Below are positions 8,889-17,726 of a stretch of 64,000 nt of DNA, in pieces. Numbering within the stretch: position 1 is the stretch's first letter; the number at the start of each line of letters is the position of its first letter. The translations under genes were made by a program, and so were the position numbers. Below the pieces are notes generated by a model that worked only from the letters and a program-made list of their open reading frames with translations, was not told where the DNA came from and made no database searches. The stretch is from positions 53,670 through 117,669 of the forward strand of contig CAJYVD010000031.1 in NCBI GenBank assembly GCA_913778495.1, given 5' to 3'. This DNA is from an uncultured Pantoea sp. Its GTDB lineage: Bacteria > Pseudomonadota > Gammaproteobacteria > Enterobacterales > Enterobacteriaceae.

Positions 8889-9425
8889 GGTATTTACTTT
8901 CATGCAGCACTTACTTAAGACGAGCATGTAAATGCCTTCATAGCCCGTTTCAGATCTGAAAGAGGGCGGTGGTCCCTTCTTTTGGACGCAAGTCTTGCTC
9001 GATAAATATCGCACCTGCTAGACAAAGCGAACCCTGAGACAGGTGCAACATAGGTTTGCAAGTGCTCACATTCTTTCAAAGAGGAGAAGTATCCAGTCAC
9101 ATGTACCTCCCTCAATGCGCTCTCCAAAGGTATTCACTTTCATGCATTGGTCGGTAGAGGGGATGGAGAATCGCGAGAAGTATTCACTTTCATGCGACAT
9201 CAAGGGTGACAAGGTCACAAAGGTATTCACTTTCATGAAAACGTGGGGGGCAGTGCATGAAAGTAAATACTTTAGCGGCTGCGCGCGTCATGAAACCTGA
9301 ATACAGGCGCCCCTGCAACATGCAAGCACATACCTTACGACGCATACCTCATGAAAGTAGATACTTTTTGCGGGGGTTACATGCAAGCAGAGACCTTTCT
9401 CCACAAGCATGAAAGTAGATACTTT
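8889..9425. repeat. Downstream iteron array (incA-like copy-control locus)
   Basis: The 14-bp core CATGAAAGTAAATA or its near variants occurs at 8891-8904, 9131-9144, 9181-9194 and 9224-9237 (as the reverse complement), and at 9256-9269, 9350-9363 and 9408-9421 (direct). Degenerate copies lie at 9319-9332 and 9380-9393. Spacing is irregular and orientation mixed, unlike the tight array upstream of repA. By analogy with P1 incA, these extra sites would titrate RepA and handcuff origins. The stretch 8584-9429 holds these sites, the hairpin and the parS candidate; no credible gene is present. Confidence 0.8.
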
Positions 9426-9429
9426 TTAC

Positions 9430-10314
9430 TTAGTTACCTTGTAACGCCTGCAATTTAGGGGAACGACTGCTTATAACGAACTGAATTTCTCGGCCTTTCT
9501 TCAGTTCAGCGAAATCGATATAGCCAATTTTCTGTAAGTCTGCCATGGCACGACGGATAATGGCATTTTGCAATTTTACTGGCGAACCCATTGCCAATCG
9601 CTCCCGCAGGCGCTTCATAGAAACAAACAGGGTACCCGCTGGCATGCTTTCGAAATAGATGTAGAGCGACTGGGCAGCTTCTTTGCGCGACAGTTCCGAC
9701 AGCGCCTTCAACCCCAGTAAAACCTTGTGGTCGTAGCGATAGAGCTCCCAGAGATTGCTGTCAGCCGTGATCTCTACGGTGTCGGTATTCATATTGAGCA
9801 CAGCGCGCTGTACAAGATGGGAAAACATCGACTTTTTGCCGTCTTTGCTGCTAAAACCCAGCGTTACGCTGGAGATATTGAACAGCGAATCATGCAGGCG
9901 TTTGCGCGAGCGCGCGTTCAGATCGGAGGATTTAATGCCACACATCTTAGCAAATTCGGTAAAAGGCAATTTAATGGTCTCTGCGCTGTAACCATAGGTG
10001 GAGAAAGCCATAATGATCCCTATCCACGTTTTGAAATCAGTAGACATACTGAGCTTGGCGCCCTGGATCTTTATGTCGGTATAGCCCTCGCGCTTCGCCA
10101 CTTCAAGACTTGAAAGCTCCTCAGATGCATCGATCATGAAGTCGCGTTTGCCCTTTTCTTTAGGCGCAACCGGCGTAAAGACGCTCAGCCTGAGCAACGC
10201 AACGGGTTGAACGGTCTTGTTGCTGTTAGGCTCCAGTAGATAAACGGTGTCCGAATCTTTCTTCACAATGGAAAAAGGGTTGTTCATGTCTATGAAATTG
10301 TTATCATTTTCCAC
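9430..10314 (-). CDS. repA: Replication initiator RepA (Rep_3/RepB family)
   Basis: A 294-residue theta-replication initiator with two winged-helix domains of the Rep_3 family. Conserved-looking segments include FKTWIGIIMAFSTYGY (near 95-110), LNARSRKRLHDSLFNISSVTLGF and ELSRKEAAQSLYIYFES. The preferred start is the GTG at 10314, which has AAGGA 9 bp upstream; an ATG at 10287 lacks a ribosome site. The start codon directly abuts a consensus DnaA box (10315-10323). Iteron arrays lie on both sides of the gene, so RepA should both open the origin and control copy number, and probably represses itself because the promoter region is filled with its binding sites. Confidence 0.93.
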   Translation of the reverse strand: MENDNNFIDMNNPFSIVKKDSDTVYLLEPNSNKTVQPVALLRLSVFTPVAPKEKGKRDFMIDASEELSSLEVAKREGYTDIKIQGAKLSMSTDFKTWIGIIMAFSTYGYSAETIKLPFTEFAKMCGIKSSDLNARSRKRLHDSLFNISSVTLGFSSKDGKKSMFSHLVQRAVLNMNTDTVEITADSNLWELYRYDHKVLLGLKALSELSRKEAAQSLYIYFESMPAGTLFVSMKRLRERLAMGSPVKLQNAIIRRAMADLQKIGYIDFAELKKGREIQFVISSRSPKLQALQGN

Positions 10315-10323
10315 TTATCCACA
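10315..10323 (+). promoter_or_regulatory. DnaA box
   Basis: TTATCCACA, an exact match to the high-affinity DnaA consensus. It lies between the iterons and the repA start codon. Confidence 0.8.
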
Positions 10324-10348
10324 TCCTTACCTGGCAAATCGGCGCTAA

Positions 10349-10471
10349 CATGAAAGTAAATACCTTTGTGTCATGAAAGTAAATACCTTTCGCATGAAAG
10401 TAAATACCCTCAGCATGAAAGTGGATACCCGATCCATGAAAGTAAATACTTTTTGCATGAAAGTAGATACC
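10349..10471. repeat. Origin iterons (six direct repeats, 21-bp period)
   Basis: Six direct copies of CATGAAAGTAAATACC (16 bp, up to two changes in some) begin at 10349, 10372, 10393, 10414, 10435 and 10456. The steps are 23, 21, 21, 21 and 21 bp, so the sites lie on one face of the helix two turns apart. They are the expected RepA binding sites of the replication origin. Confidence 0.92.
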
Positions 10472-10517
10472 AAAAGTGCCTATTTCATAATACTTTTCAA
10501 TAAGATACACGCGCGGT

Positions 10518-10606
10518 GATCTTTTATGATCTCTTCTTGATCTCTTAATGATCTTCTCTTGATCTTAAAACCATTGATCTATTCAGTGGATATGTTGATA
10601 ACGATC
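10518..10606. other. Plasmid replication origin: DNA unwinding element with phased GATC sites
   Basis: GATC occurs at 10518, 10528, 10539, 10550, 10561, 10576 and 10603. Four consecutive TGATCTnTT-like 11-mers (10527-10570) repeat with an 11-bp step in AT-rich DNA. This resembles the 13-mers of E. coli oriC (GATCTnTT...) and the Dam-site repeats of P1 oriR, where strand opening and SeqA/Dam control take place. With the iterons and DnaA box it completes an origin of about 290 bp. Nothing is recognised between 10607 and 10821 beyond probable promoter sequence of the next gene. Confidence 0.75.
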
Positions 10607-10821
10607 CGGCTGGCAGCGTCAATTAGTCTTCTCAACACAACCCTCTTCTCCTGATTCACTGCATTATCAAGGTCCAACGCGAGAAGCAAACACACTTGTA
10701 CGCCATCACGATTATTGGGCTCATTTAAAGGCCAACAGAGCCGATAACCTACAGAAAACAGATTGAGAAAAAGTCACATTTTTCACGCAAATCACGACAA
10801 CAATTCACAGGGAAAACCACA

Positions 10822-11820
10822 ATGCGCATCGCTATACTGGCTTTAGAGGGAAGTGTTTTATCCGCCATTTCCGGCATCGCGGATCTCTTTTGGATCACCA
10901 ATATTGCGATCAAAGGTTCACCTGTCCACACCGCGCTATTTTCAGGGAAAACTTTTGAAACCGTGATTGTTAGCGCTGACGGCGCACCCGTGTGGGATAC
11001 GGAAGGACGCCTTATCCACATTGATAGCTCGTTTCAGGGAGCAGGTCAGGTTGATGTGGTGATTGCTCCGGGGATGTTGCTCACGCCGGATCTGCAGCCG
11101 CTGAATTTGGCCAACATTCACCTGGCCGCGAAGTGGGTTAACACACTTTATCAGCAGGGTGCCCTAGTTGCCGCTTGCGGCTCCGGGAGCATTGTTCTGG
11201 GTGAGGCGGGGCTGCTGGATCACAGAGCCTATGCCACCACGTGGTGGCTTAGCCATATGCTGAGAGAGAGGTATCCCAGCGCACGTCCTTCACGCGGCAA
11301 GGTGCTGGAAGAAGAGGGCGGGATCGTCACCACAGGAGGCTGCTTTTCATGGATTGCCCTTGCTCTGCACATCATCGAAAAAGGGGCGGGTGAAGACGTT
11401 GCTCAACTTACTGCGTCAATGTCGCTGACCGATAATCCCTTTCTGCGTCAGCACGCGGGGCTTTTGCCCCGTTCCACTCAGGGCAGCACCACTTTTCTGC
11501 TGCGCGCGCAGGAGATCATTCGTTTTCAAAACCCCGCCATCAATGCGGCTCAGCTCGCAATCGCGCTGAATACTACCGAACGTACGCTACAGCGAAAATT
11601 AAGGCTGCTCTCACAAGAGACGCCAAAAGAGTTCATCACCCGCGTTCGTATTGAGTTAGCTTGTACCATTCTTCTCACCACCCAAGTAAGCATCAAACAG
11701 GTCGCTGCCGAGTGTGGTTATTCCGAAGATACTGCCTTTCGCAAAGCGTTCAATCAGGTAATGGAGATGTCACCGGCTCAGTATCGTCAGTGGATGGTTA
11801 CGCGCGCCAACACAGGCTGA
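10822..11820 (+). CDS. GlxA-family transcriptional regulator (DJ-1/PfpI domain + AraC HTH)
   Basis: A 332-residue regulator. Residues 1-200 form a class-I glutamine-amidotransferase-like (DJ-1/PfpI) domain with the nucleophile-elbow-like sequence VAACGSGSIVLGEAGLL. Residues 230-325 carry two AraC helix-turn-helix motifs (NAAQLAIALNTTERTLQRKL and VSIKQVAAECGYSEDTAFRKAF) and end in the family PAQYR motif. Such proteins usually activate nearby or distant catabolic genes; no obvious target adjoins it. The next gene on the same strand, a chemoreceptor, has its own FliA-type promoter, so the two are probably not one operon. Confidence 0.88.
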   Translation: MRIAILALEGSVLSAISGIADLFWITNIAIKGSPVHTALFSGKTFETVIVSADGAPVWDTEGRLIHIDSSFQGAGQVDVVIAPGMLLTPDLQPLNLANIHLAAKWVNTLYQQGALVAACGSGSIVLGEAGLLDHRAYATTWWLSHMLRERYPSARPSRGKVLEEEGGIVTTGGCFSWIALALHIIEKGAGEDVAQLTASMSLTDNPFLRQHAGLLPRSTQGSTTFLLRAQEIIRFQNPAINAAQLAIALNTTERTLQRKLRLLSQETPKEFITRVRIELACTILLTTQVSIKQVAAECGYSEDTAFRKAFNQVMEMSPAQYRQWMVTRANTG

Positions 11821-11884
11821 TTACCGCGTGAGCAATTCAAAAAAAATGCGCCTTTTTCACCAATCTTTGTGCATATTTTTGAAA

Positions 11885-11911
11885 TAAACCATGCGTAAAG
11901 CGTGCCGATTA
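11885..11911 (+). promoter_or_regulatory. Sigma-28 (FliA) promoter for the first chemoreceptor
   Basis: TAAACCAT, exactly 11 bp, then GCCGATTA; consensus TAAAGTTT-N11-GCCGATAA. It lies 45 bp before the chemoreceptor start. Confidence 0.7.
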
Positions 11912-11955
11912 AACGATAGACACATCCTCTTATTCTCTCACCACCAGGTAAAAAG

Positions 11956-13614
11956 ATGACTATCACGCAAAGGCTTACACTGGCTTTTCTTTTGCTTTCC
12001 GCTGCGCTTATCGCCACAGGCATTGTTTCACTGAAACTGATGGCGGGGTTTCAGGATCGTTTCGAATATGTGCAGGTCAATGCTCTCCCCTCTATTCGCG
12101 ATCTCGGCGAACTCATCGATCGCAGTAATAAACTGTCGCTGACGCTCTATCAGCACCAAAGCCAGACTGACAACCGCCGCATGCCTCAGGTCGAAGCGCT
12201 GATTACGCAGCGTATCGCAGACATTCGAAAACTGGCTGACTATTACCTTCAAAATGATATCTCCAGTGAGGAAGATAAGACCTTGACTCAGAAGGGGATG
12301 GCAACGTTGCAGCTGATTGAGGCGCGTCTGCCAGCGTTTTTTACCGCCTCACGGGCACATCAGGACGAAATTACCCTGGCGATGTTGGAAGGCGCAGACG
12401 GGAACACCATTGGCAACGCCATTAACCAACTTAAAGAGGGATACCGGAGCCAGCTGGCTCTGAACATCACGTTGTCAGACCAACTGCGCGCACGCAGTAA
12501 TCACATCTATCAGCGCACGCTGTGGATGATGTCTGCGGGCATCACGCTGGTCATCGTCCTGTTAGGAGCCTTTACAACCTTAACGCTGCTGCGTATTCGC
12601 AGACGTCTGTTGCGCATTGGCGAGGTGATGCTGCACGTGGGCAACACGCTGGATTTAAGCGTGGCCGCAGACGCCCGGGGTCAGGATGAGATTGGGGTGA
12701 TGGCGAAAGCCTTTAATCAACTGTTGGCGCGGGTTGGCGGCGCATTAACCTCAGTCAGTACGGCGTCACTTTCCGTAAGCACGGCTTCTGCACAAATCGC
12801 GGCAGGCAACGAGGATCTGTCATCGCGTACCGAGCAGCAGGCCGCTTCGCTTGAACAGACCGCCGCCAGCATGGCGGAGCTGAGCGAAACCGTCAGACAG
12901 ACCGCGGAAAATACGCAGCAGGCCAGTCGCCTGTCAGGCAGTGCATCCGCTCTGTCGGATGCCAGCGTGGCATCGCTGGGAAGTATGCTTGAGACCATGA
13001 CTGAAATTCGCTCCAGCGCCAAAAAAATCACCGAAATCGTCACGCTTATTGAGGGGATCGCGTTTCAAACCAACATCCTGGCGCTGAACGCCGCGGTAGA
13101 AGCGGCGCGGGCAGGTGAACATGGCAAAGGGTTTGCCGTGGTGGCGGGAGAAGTGCGCAATCTGTCACAGCGCTCTACGCAAGCTGCCCGCGAAATTAAA
13201 CAGCTTATCGACACGTCTTATCATCTGGTGGAGTCGGGGGCTGTTCAGGCTGAAGCCGTTGAAGGCAACATGTCTGAACTCAAGGCAGCGTTTCGGCAGG
13301 TGAACGATTTGGTGAGCGAAATTGCCGCTGCTGCGGAAGAGCAAAACACCGGCATTACGCAGGTTCACCTTGCTATCAGCCAAATGGATGACGTGACGCA
13401 ACAAAACGCCGCCCTGGTTGAAGAGGCTTCTGCCGCGTCCTCGTCGCTGCAGGATCAAGCTCAGGCGCTTTCCGGGCTGGTTAGTCAATTCCTGCTGCCC
13501 GGGGATGCTGCACGTCCCGCTACGCGCGACATCAGCGCGCCCAAGGCGATACCGGCGGTGCCGGTGCCCACGGTAGTGCTCGCAGCCCGTGATGCCGATT
13601 GGCAGCACTTCTGA
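11956..13614 (+). CDS. Methyl-accepting chemotaxis protein with C-terminal xWxxF tether
   Basis: A 552-residue chemoreceptor. Membrane helix 1 spans about residues 8-28, a four-helix-type ligand domain of about 160 residues follows, and membrane helix 2 lies at about 191-213. A HAMP domain and the cytoplasmic signalling hairpin come next ([20 protein letters not shown] near 370-390, then [16 protein letters not shown]). The last residues, DADWQHF, end in the pattern xWxxF, which matches the NWETF-type pentapeptide that tethers CheR and CheB in Tar and Tsr. The ligand is unknown. A sigma-28 promoter upstream ties it to the flagellar regulon. Its plasmid location suggests an accessory sensory range for a chromosomal chemotaxis system. 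Confidence 0.93.
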   Translation: MTITQRLTLAFLLLSAALIATGIVSLKLMAGFQDRFEYVQVNALPSIRDLGELIDRSNKLSLTLYQHQSQTDNRRMPQVEALITQRIADIRKLADYYLQNDISSEEDKTLTQKGMATLQLIEARLPAFFTASRAHQDEITLAMLEGADGNTIGNAINQLKEGYRSQLALNITLSDQLRARSNHIYQRTLWMMSAGITLVIVLLGAFTTLTLLRIRRRLLRIGEVMLHVGNTLDLSVAADARGQDEIGVMAKAFNQLLARVGGALTSVSTASLSVSTASAQIAAGNEDLSSRTEQQAASLEQTAASMAELSETVRQTAENTQQASRLSGSASALSDASVASLGSMLETMTEIRSSAKKITEIVTLIEGIAFQTNILALNAAVEAARAGEHGKGFAVVAGEVRNLSQRSTQAAREIKQLIDTSYHLVESGAVQAEAVEGNMSELKAAFRQVNDLVSEIAAAAEEQNTGITQVHLAISQMDDVTQQNAALVEEASAASSSLQDQAQALSGLVSQFLLPGDAARPATRDISAPKAIPAVPVPTVVLAARDADWQHF

Positions 13615-14148
13615 GTGCGAAACCTCCTCAGCCGCCCTTGCTGTTTTTAAAAGCCATGCGGTGAGGTGAGAAAGCGTAGGGCGAGGTAGTCGATCGCCCC
13701 ACGCTGGTTTACGAAGTACAGGGCACGCTGACGCCGTATCATGGCTGCGGACACTTCTTGCAGCGCACAGAAATCAACGAATATTTATCTTCAAAGCAAA
13801 ATTCATCAAGCGTCATGGCACGATTTTCATCATCAATTAAATACGGCATTCGACGTAAAATATTCATTAAGAATGCATATTTTACAAGCCAGACTGCATC
13901 GATTACCATCCCGCTCAGTTTATTTGTTACGCCTGTTACGCGCGCTTAATGCAGTGGCAGGAGGCAATGCAGCAACACGATGTACTTTCATTTCCATAAA
14001 TAATAGAAATTTATATTCATTCATTATTTTTATGCCATTTATTTCAGTCCACTGGCGCAAAGAAATTAATCTTGGATGCTTTCCGACTCACTTATGAAGC
14101 GAGCTGAAACAGAGCGCGCAGCGCATGAACAGGCAGGGGATAGGTTAT
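13615..14148. other. Intergenic region without a convincing gene
   Basis: AT-rich around 13960-14060. The one longer open frame (13741-14097) has no ribosome site and odd composition, and no family was recognised. Possibly promoter or leader DNA for the small gene at 14149. Confidence 0.4.
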
Positions 14149-14361
14149 ATGGATAATGATGAACGTCTGGCGCGTGTGAAATTTGAAAAACTCGCCTGTT
14201 TTATTGGTGAGGCCGTTATTTATCTTGCATTAGAAAATCAGGAGACGCGTCGCGACAACATTCTGACGTTTATCCAGCAAGCACGTCATGAGGCTGAGGA
14301 CAAACCGTGGGATGATGAAAAGCGGGCGCTGGCGCAGCTTGCGGCTAAGCTGTTGCAGTAA
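14149..14361 (+). CDS. Small acidic protein, AriR/YcgZ (Biofilm_YmgB)-like
   Basis: A 70-residue protein starting MDNDERLARV. AGGGGA lies 8 bp before this ATG, which decides the start over an in-frame ATG 24 bp upstream. The pattern of an alpha-helical IGEAVIYLALE segment, then NILTFIQQARHEAEDK and a final hydrophobic helix resembles the E. coli YcgZ/YmgB/AriR connector family, small dimeric proteins that feed into Rcs or biofilm control. The similarity was judged by eye and is weak. It is a stand-alone gene. Confidence 0.5.
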   Translation: MDNDERLARVKFEKLACFIGEAVIYLALENQETRRDNILTFIQQARHEAEDKPWDDEKRALAQLAAKLLQ

Positions 14362-14532
14362 TTTTTCTTATCGCGGAGATGACCCCCACCTGCAGGTATT
14401 TTGGTGAAAACGGTGCGTCGCAACCGTATTCACATTGTAGGCGGCCGCTACGCTCAACCTGGCGATGCGCGGTACCGCATTTTGCCCTCCCGTGGCACGT
14501 AAATTCTCATCACGCGTTTTCGCCACGCGACA

Positions 14533-15702
14533 CTAAGCTAACGGCAGGGTGATATGAATACGCAGCCCGCCCTGTTCCGGCAGGGAGGCGCTGATTTCGC
14601 CACCGTGCGCCCGGCATATCGCCCGCGCGAGTGAAAGGCCCAGACCGCTCCCGCCCGAGTGGCGCGCCCGCGATCGCTCTCCGCGTGCAAAGCGCTCAAA
14701 CATGGTGGCGAGAAAGGCCGGATCGACGCCCGGTCCGTTATCCTGAAAAACAATCAGGACGCGGCCGGATGCCTGCTGAAGCGTAATACGCAGGCAGCTG
14801 CCCGCGCCCGCATAGCGGAGCGCATTTTCGAGCAGGATAGTGAACACCTGACTTAAGCGCATGGGATCGGCGTAGAGCAGCACCGGCGAGGTTTCCTCTG
14901 GCTGCTCAATGCGCATCTCCGCCGCGCTAAACTGTGGCGCTATCCACGCGATGCGGTCCCGCAGTAGCTCCGCAGGCGAGCACGGTACTTTTTCCAAAAT
15001 TAACTGGCCGGCATCCGCCAGCGAAAGCAGATGTAAGTCGTCTATCAGGCGACTGAGGTAGCGCAGTTGGCTCATGATCATCGCAGGATGTCGCGGATCG
15101 GCGTCAAATACGCCATCCATCAGGCCCTGCAGGCGACCAATGGCCGCGGTTAACGGTGAGCGCAGCTCGTGCGCCATGGCGACGTGTGATGCGCGTAGCT
15201 CACGTTCATAGTGCGCCAGCTGGCGACTCATGGCATTGAAATCACCGGCAAAATGCTGCACTTCGGCTGGCGCGGCATTTACTAAAGCAGACTCTTCCCC
15301 AAAGCGGCCCGCCGCCACCGCTTCTGCGGCACGCCTGAGCTGACTGAACTGCAGCGACAGCGGTCGGGCATGGCGCAGCGCCATAAAAACAATAAAGGGA
15401 ATGGTCACCAGCACCAGAATCCCCACGGCGATCCAGTCTGATGAGGCGACAGACGGATCTGAATAGCGCACCCCCCACCATGTATCGACAATGTAGTGAA
15501 AGCGCGCCGGATCAATCGCCGGATTTTCCCGCAGCGTTAAAAATTCCTGCAGCACCGACGGCGGCATATGATGAGTGATCCAGAGATATTGCACCGTAAA
15601 ACGTAGCCACATGCACAGCGCGATCAGTACCACGGTACCAATAGCCAAAGTCAGAATACGCAGGCATAGCCAGCGCCACAGTGTTTGAGGATGTTGTCTC
15701 AT
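14533..15702 (-). CDS. Two-component sensor histidine kinase (BaeS/AdeS/SmeS type)
   Basis: A 389-residue sensor kinase. Two membrane helices (about 16-42 and 99-119) enclose a short periplasmic loop of about 55 residues. A HAMP domain is followed by the H box MAHELRSPL with phospho-acceptor H178. The N box (LLENALRYAG), the G1 box DNGPGVD and the G2 box GGSGLGLSLA give a complete catalytic domain. The gene overlaps the upstream response-regulator gene by 4 bp, so they are co-translated. Relatives of this type often control RND efflux pumps, but no pump lies in the window. Confidence 0.9.
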   Translation of the reverse strand: MRQHPQTLWRWLCLRILTLAIGTVVLIALCMWLRFTVQYLWITHHMPPSVLQEFLTLRENPAIDPARFHYIVDTWWGVRYSDPSVASSDWIAVGILVLVTIPFIVFMALRHARPLSLQFSQLRRAAEAVAAGRFGEESALVNAAPAEVQHFAGDFNAMSRQLAHYERELRASHVAMAHELRSPLTAAIGRLQGLMDGVFDADPRHPAMIMSQLRYLSRLIDDLHLLSLADAGQLILEKVPCSPAELLRDRIAWIAPQFSAAEMRIEQPEETSPVLLYADPMRLSQVFTILLENALRYAGAGSCLRITLQQASGRVLIVFQDNGPGVDPAFLATMFERFARGERSRARHSGGSGLGLSLARAICRAHGGEISASLPEQGGLRIHITLPLA

Positions 15703-16400
15703 GGCTGACGGAACCTGTAGCCTATGCTGCGCACATTGATCAGGACATCGGTGATGCCCGCGCCCTCAAGTTTGCGTCGCAGATTATAAATATGGGTGTC
15801 CACGACGCGCTCCAGCGCGTCACTTTCCGGCAGGCACTGCTCGAGCAGCGTCTGCCGGCTCAGCGCACGTACAGGTGCGCGCATTAGCGCAACCAGCAGA
15901 GAGAACTCGGTAGGCGTCACGTCAATTCGCTGCAAAACACCTTGCGCGGTGGTCACCGTGACCGTCATGGCCGCCGTATCTACCGCTAAGGTTTGCCAGC
16001 GCAGTACCTCGTCAGGCTGCGATGCCGCGGTAAGCGCGCTGCGCCGCAGAACCGCCTGAACGCGCGCGACCACTTCTCCCGGATGATAGGGTTTAACGAC
16101 ATAGTCATCAGCGCCGTAGCGTAGGGCACCGATACGATCGGGTGTGTCGCCCATGGCGGTGACCATGATCACCGGCACGTCGCTGGTGCGCCGCAGTTTC
16201 GCTAATACTTCCGTACCGTTGAGCATCGGGAGCATCACATCCAGCAGGATCAGATCCGGTTGCCAGCGCTCGGCTTGTGCCAGCCCGGACAGCCCATCGG
16301 TGGCGAGTTTAACATCATAATTCTCACGACGCAGGTAAGCCTCCAACACCTCCGCCGCATCGGCATCATCCTCAATAATCAAAATCATCTTCTGCTGCAT
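15699..16400 (-). CDS. OmpR-family response regulator (AdeR/SmeR/BaeR-like)
   Basis: A 233-residue regulator. The receiver domain has the acidic pocket E10-D11-D12, phospho-acceptor D54, T81 and K103. The C-terminal winged helix ends in TPTEFSLLVALM...SDALERVVDTHIYNLRRKLE...INVRSIGYRF. The SDALER..D.H..NLR.KLE signature is very close to that of the AdeR and SmeR efflux regulators, a recognition made by eye. It is the first gene of a two-gene operon with the kinase and transcribed away from the scr genes. Targets are unknown. Confidence 0.9.
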   Translation of the reverse strand: MQQKMILIIEDDADAAEVLEAYLRRENYDVKLATDGLSGLAQAERWQPDLILLDVMLPMLNGTEVLAKLRRTSDVPVIMVTAMGDTPDRIGALRYGADDYVVKPYHPGEVVARVQAVLRRSALTAASQPDEVLRWQTLAVDTAAMTVTVTTAQGVLQRIDVTPTEFSLLVALMRAPVRALSRQTLLEQCLPESDALERVVDTHIYNLRRKLEGAGITDVLINVRSIGYRFRQP

Positions 16401-16662
16401 GGCTCACCTTGAAAAGGGATTCGTTACGCTGGATTGTTTGTGACCTATGCCGCATACACCAGGCGGATTTCGCACTGTGACGATAATAACCAGAAAAAAC
16501 CGCTTGTACATGCGCGCGCCAATGGGAACGCGCTGTCAAACGCACCGAGGATATCGTCTAAAAAGGCAGCACCGACGCAGTGTGATGGCGGCAACATCTC
16601 TGCATAAAATTGTCATGTGACGCTGTTTCCGCTGCGCGGGCTGTGCATAATGCTCAGTAATG

Positions 16663-16678
16663 GCTAAACCGATTTAGC
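16663..16678. promoter_or_regulatory. ScrR operator 1 (upstream of scrK)
   Basis: GCTAAACCGATTTAGC, a near-perfect palindrome of the LacI/GalR class, 20 bp before the scrK start. The AAACCGnTTTAG core recurs before scrY. The rest of 16401-16698 shows no gene. Confidence 0.8.
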
Positions 16679-16698
16679 TTTATTTAAGGAGAAAGAAT

Positions 16699-17631
16699 AT
16701 GACAAACCGCGTTTGGTGTCTGGGGGATGCCGTGGTGGATTTACTGCCGGATGAGGCTGGGCGCCTGCTGCAGTGCCCCGGTGGCGCCCCGGCAAATGTG
16801 GCGGTCGGCATTGCCCGGCTGCAGGGCAATAGCGCTTTTATTGGCCGGGTTGGCGACGATCCCTTCGGTAATTTTTTGCGCCGCACGCTTGCGGATGAGC
16901 GGGTAGATATCGCTTTTATGCAGCGCGATCCGGCGCAGCGCACCTCCACCGTTGTGGTCTCGCTGGATGAGCAGGGCGAGCGCGCCTTCACCTTTATGGT
17001 TCGTCCTAGCGCCGATCTTTTTATGACGATTGAAGATTTACCGCCTTTTTCGTCGGGCGAGTGGCTGCACTGCTGTTCGATTGCGCTGGCGCAAGAGCCC
17101 TCCAGAAGCGCGACGTTCGCTGCCATGGTGCAGGTTCGCGCGGCAGGGGGATGGGTGAGTTTTGATCCGAACATTCGCCACGATCTTTGGCCCGATGAAG
17201 ACCACCTGCGCACCGTCCTGAGTCGGGCGTTGACGCTGGCGGACGTGGTGAAACTGTCTGAGGAGGAGGCCGTGTTTATCAGCGGCTGCGCCGATTTGGC
17301 GACAGGTATGCAGGCGCTGGCCGTCCGCTATCAGATCCCGCTGCTGTTGGTTACCCGGGGCCGCGCTGGGGTGTTGGCATGGTACCAGGGGATCCTGACG
17401 CATCACGCCGGCACGCCGGTGAACAGCGTGGATACCACCGGCGCCGGCGATGCCTTTGTGGCTGGACTGCTGTGGCGTCTGGCGCAATACGGCCTGCCGA
17501 CCGCGCCTGCGCAACTCGCGGGGCACCTGCACGTAGCGCAAGCTTGTGGCGCGTTGGCCACCACGGCGAAAGGTGCGATGACCGCGCTACCAACGCGTCA
17601 TCAGCTGGAGCAGCATTGCGGTCCAGCCTGA
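16699..17631 (+). CDS. scrK: Fructokinase
   Basis: A 310-residue PfkB/ribokinase-family sugar kinase that phosphorylates the fructose released when ScrB cleaves sucrose-6-phosphate. The N-terminal GGAPANVAVGIARLQG is PfkB signature 1. DTTGAGDAFVAGLL (residues 245-258) is signature 2, with catalytic base D251 and the anion hole GAG. The Shine-Dalgarno AAGGAGA precedes the ATG. It opens the scr regulon under operator 1. A 131-bp gap holding a second operator separates it from scrY. Confidence 0.95.
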   Translation: MTNRVWCLGDAVVDLLPDEAGRLLQCPGGAPANVAVGIARLQGNSAFIGRVGDDPFGNFLRRTLADERVDIAFMQRDPAQRTSTVVVSLDEQGERAFTFMVRPSADLFMTIEDLPPFSSGEWLHCCSIALAQEPSRSATFAAMVQVRAAGGWVSFDPNIRHDLWPDEDHLRTVLSRALTLADVVKLSEEEAVFISGCADLATGMQALAVRYQIPLLLVTRGRAGVLAWYQGILTHHAGTPVNSVDTTGAGDAFVAGLLWRLAQYGLPTAPAQLAGHLHVAQACGALATTAKGAMTALPTRHQLEQHCGPA

Positions 17632-17726
17632 ACATTGCGGCTTTTTTGCGAGTGACTTCACATCCGGCAATGCAGATCCGCAAAATTGGTTGCGCAGCGA
17701 AATTGGTCATGATTATGATTCGCCGC

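Noticed and set aside
9043-9300. 85-codon frame within the downstream iterons
   Set aside because: Covers iteron copies, has no ribosome site, and shows no coding character.
8889-9425. CRISPR array (regularly repeated short sequences)
   Set aside because: The repeats are 14-16 bp iterons in both orientations with irregular spacing and no spacers or cas genes; they are RepA sites.
10304-10510. 68-codon minus-strand frame reading into repA
   Set aside because: It is built from the iteron repeats (repeating IYFHAK), so the frame is a product of the 21-bp periodic array, not a gene.
13741-14097. 118-codon frame after the first chemoreceptor
   Set aside because: No ribosome site, mixed composition, an overlapping second frame is equally open, and no domain recognised.
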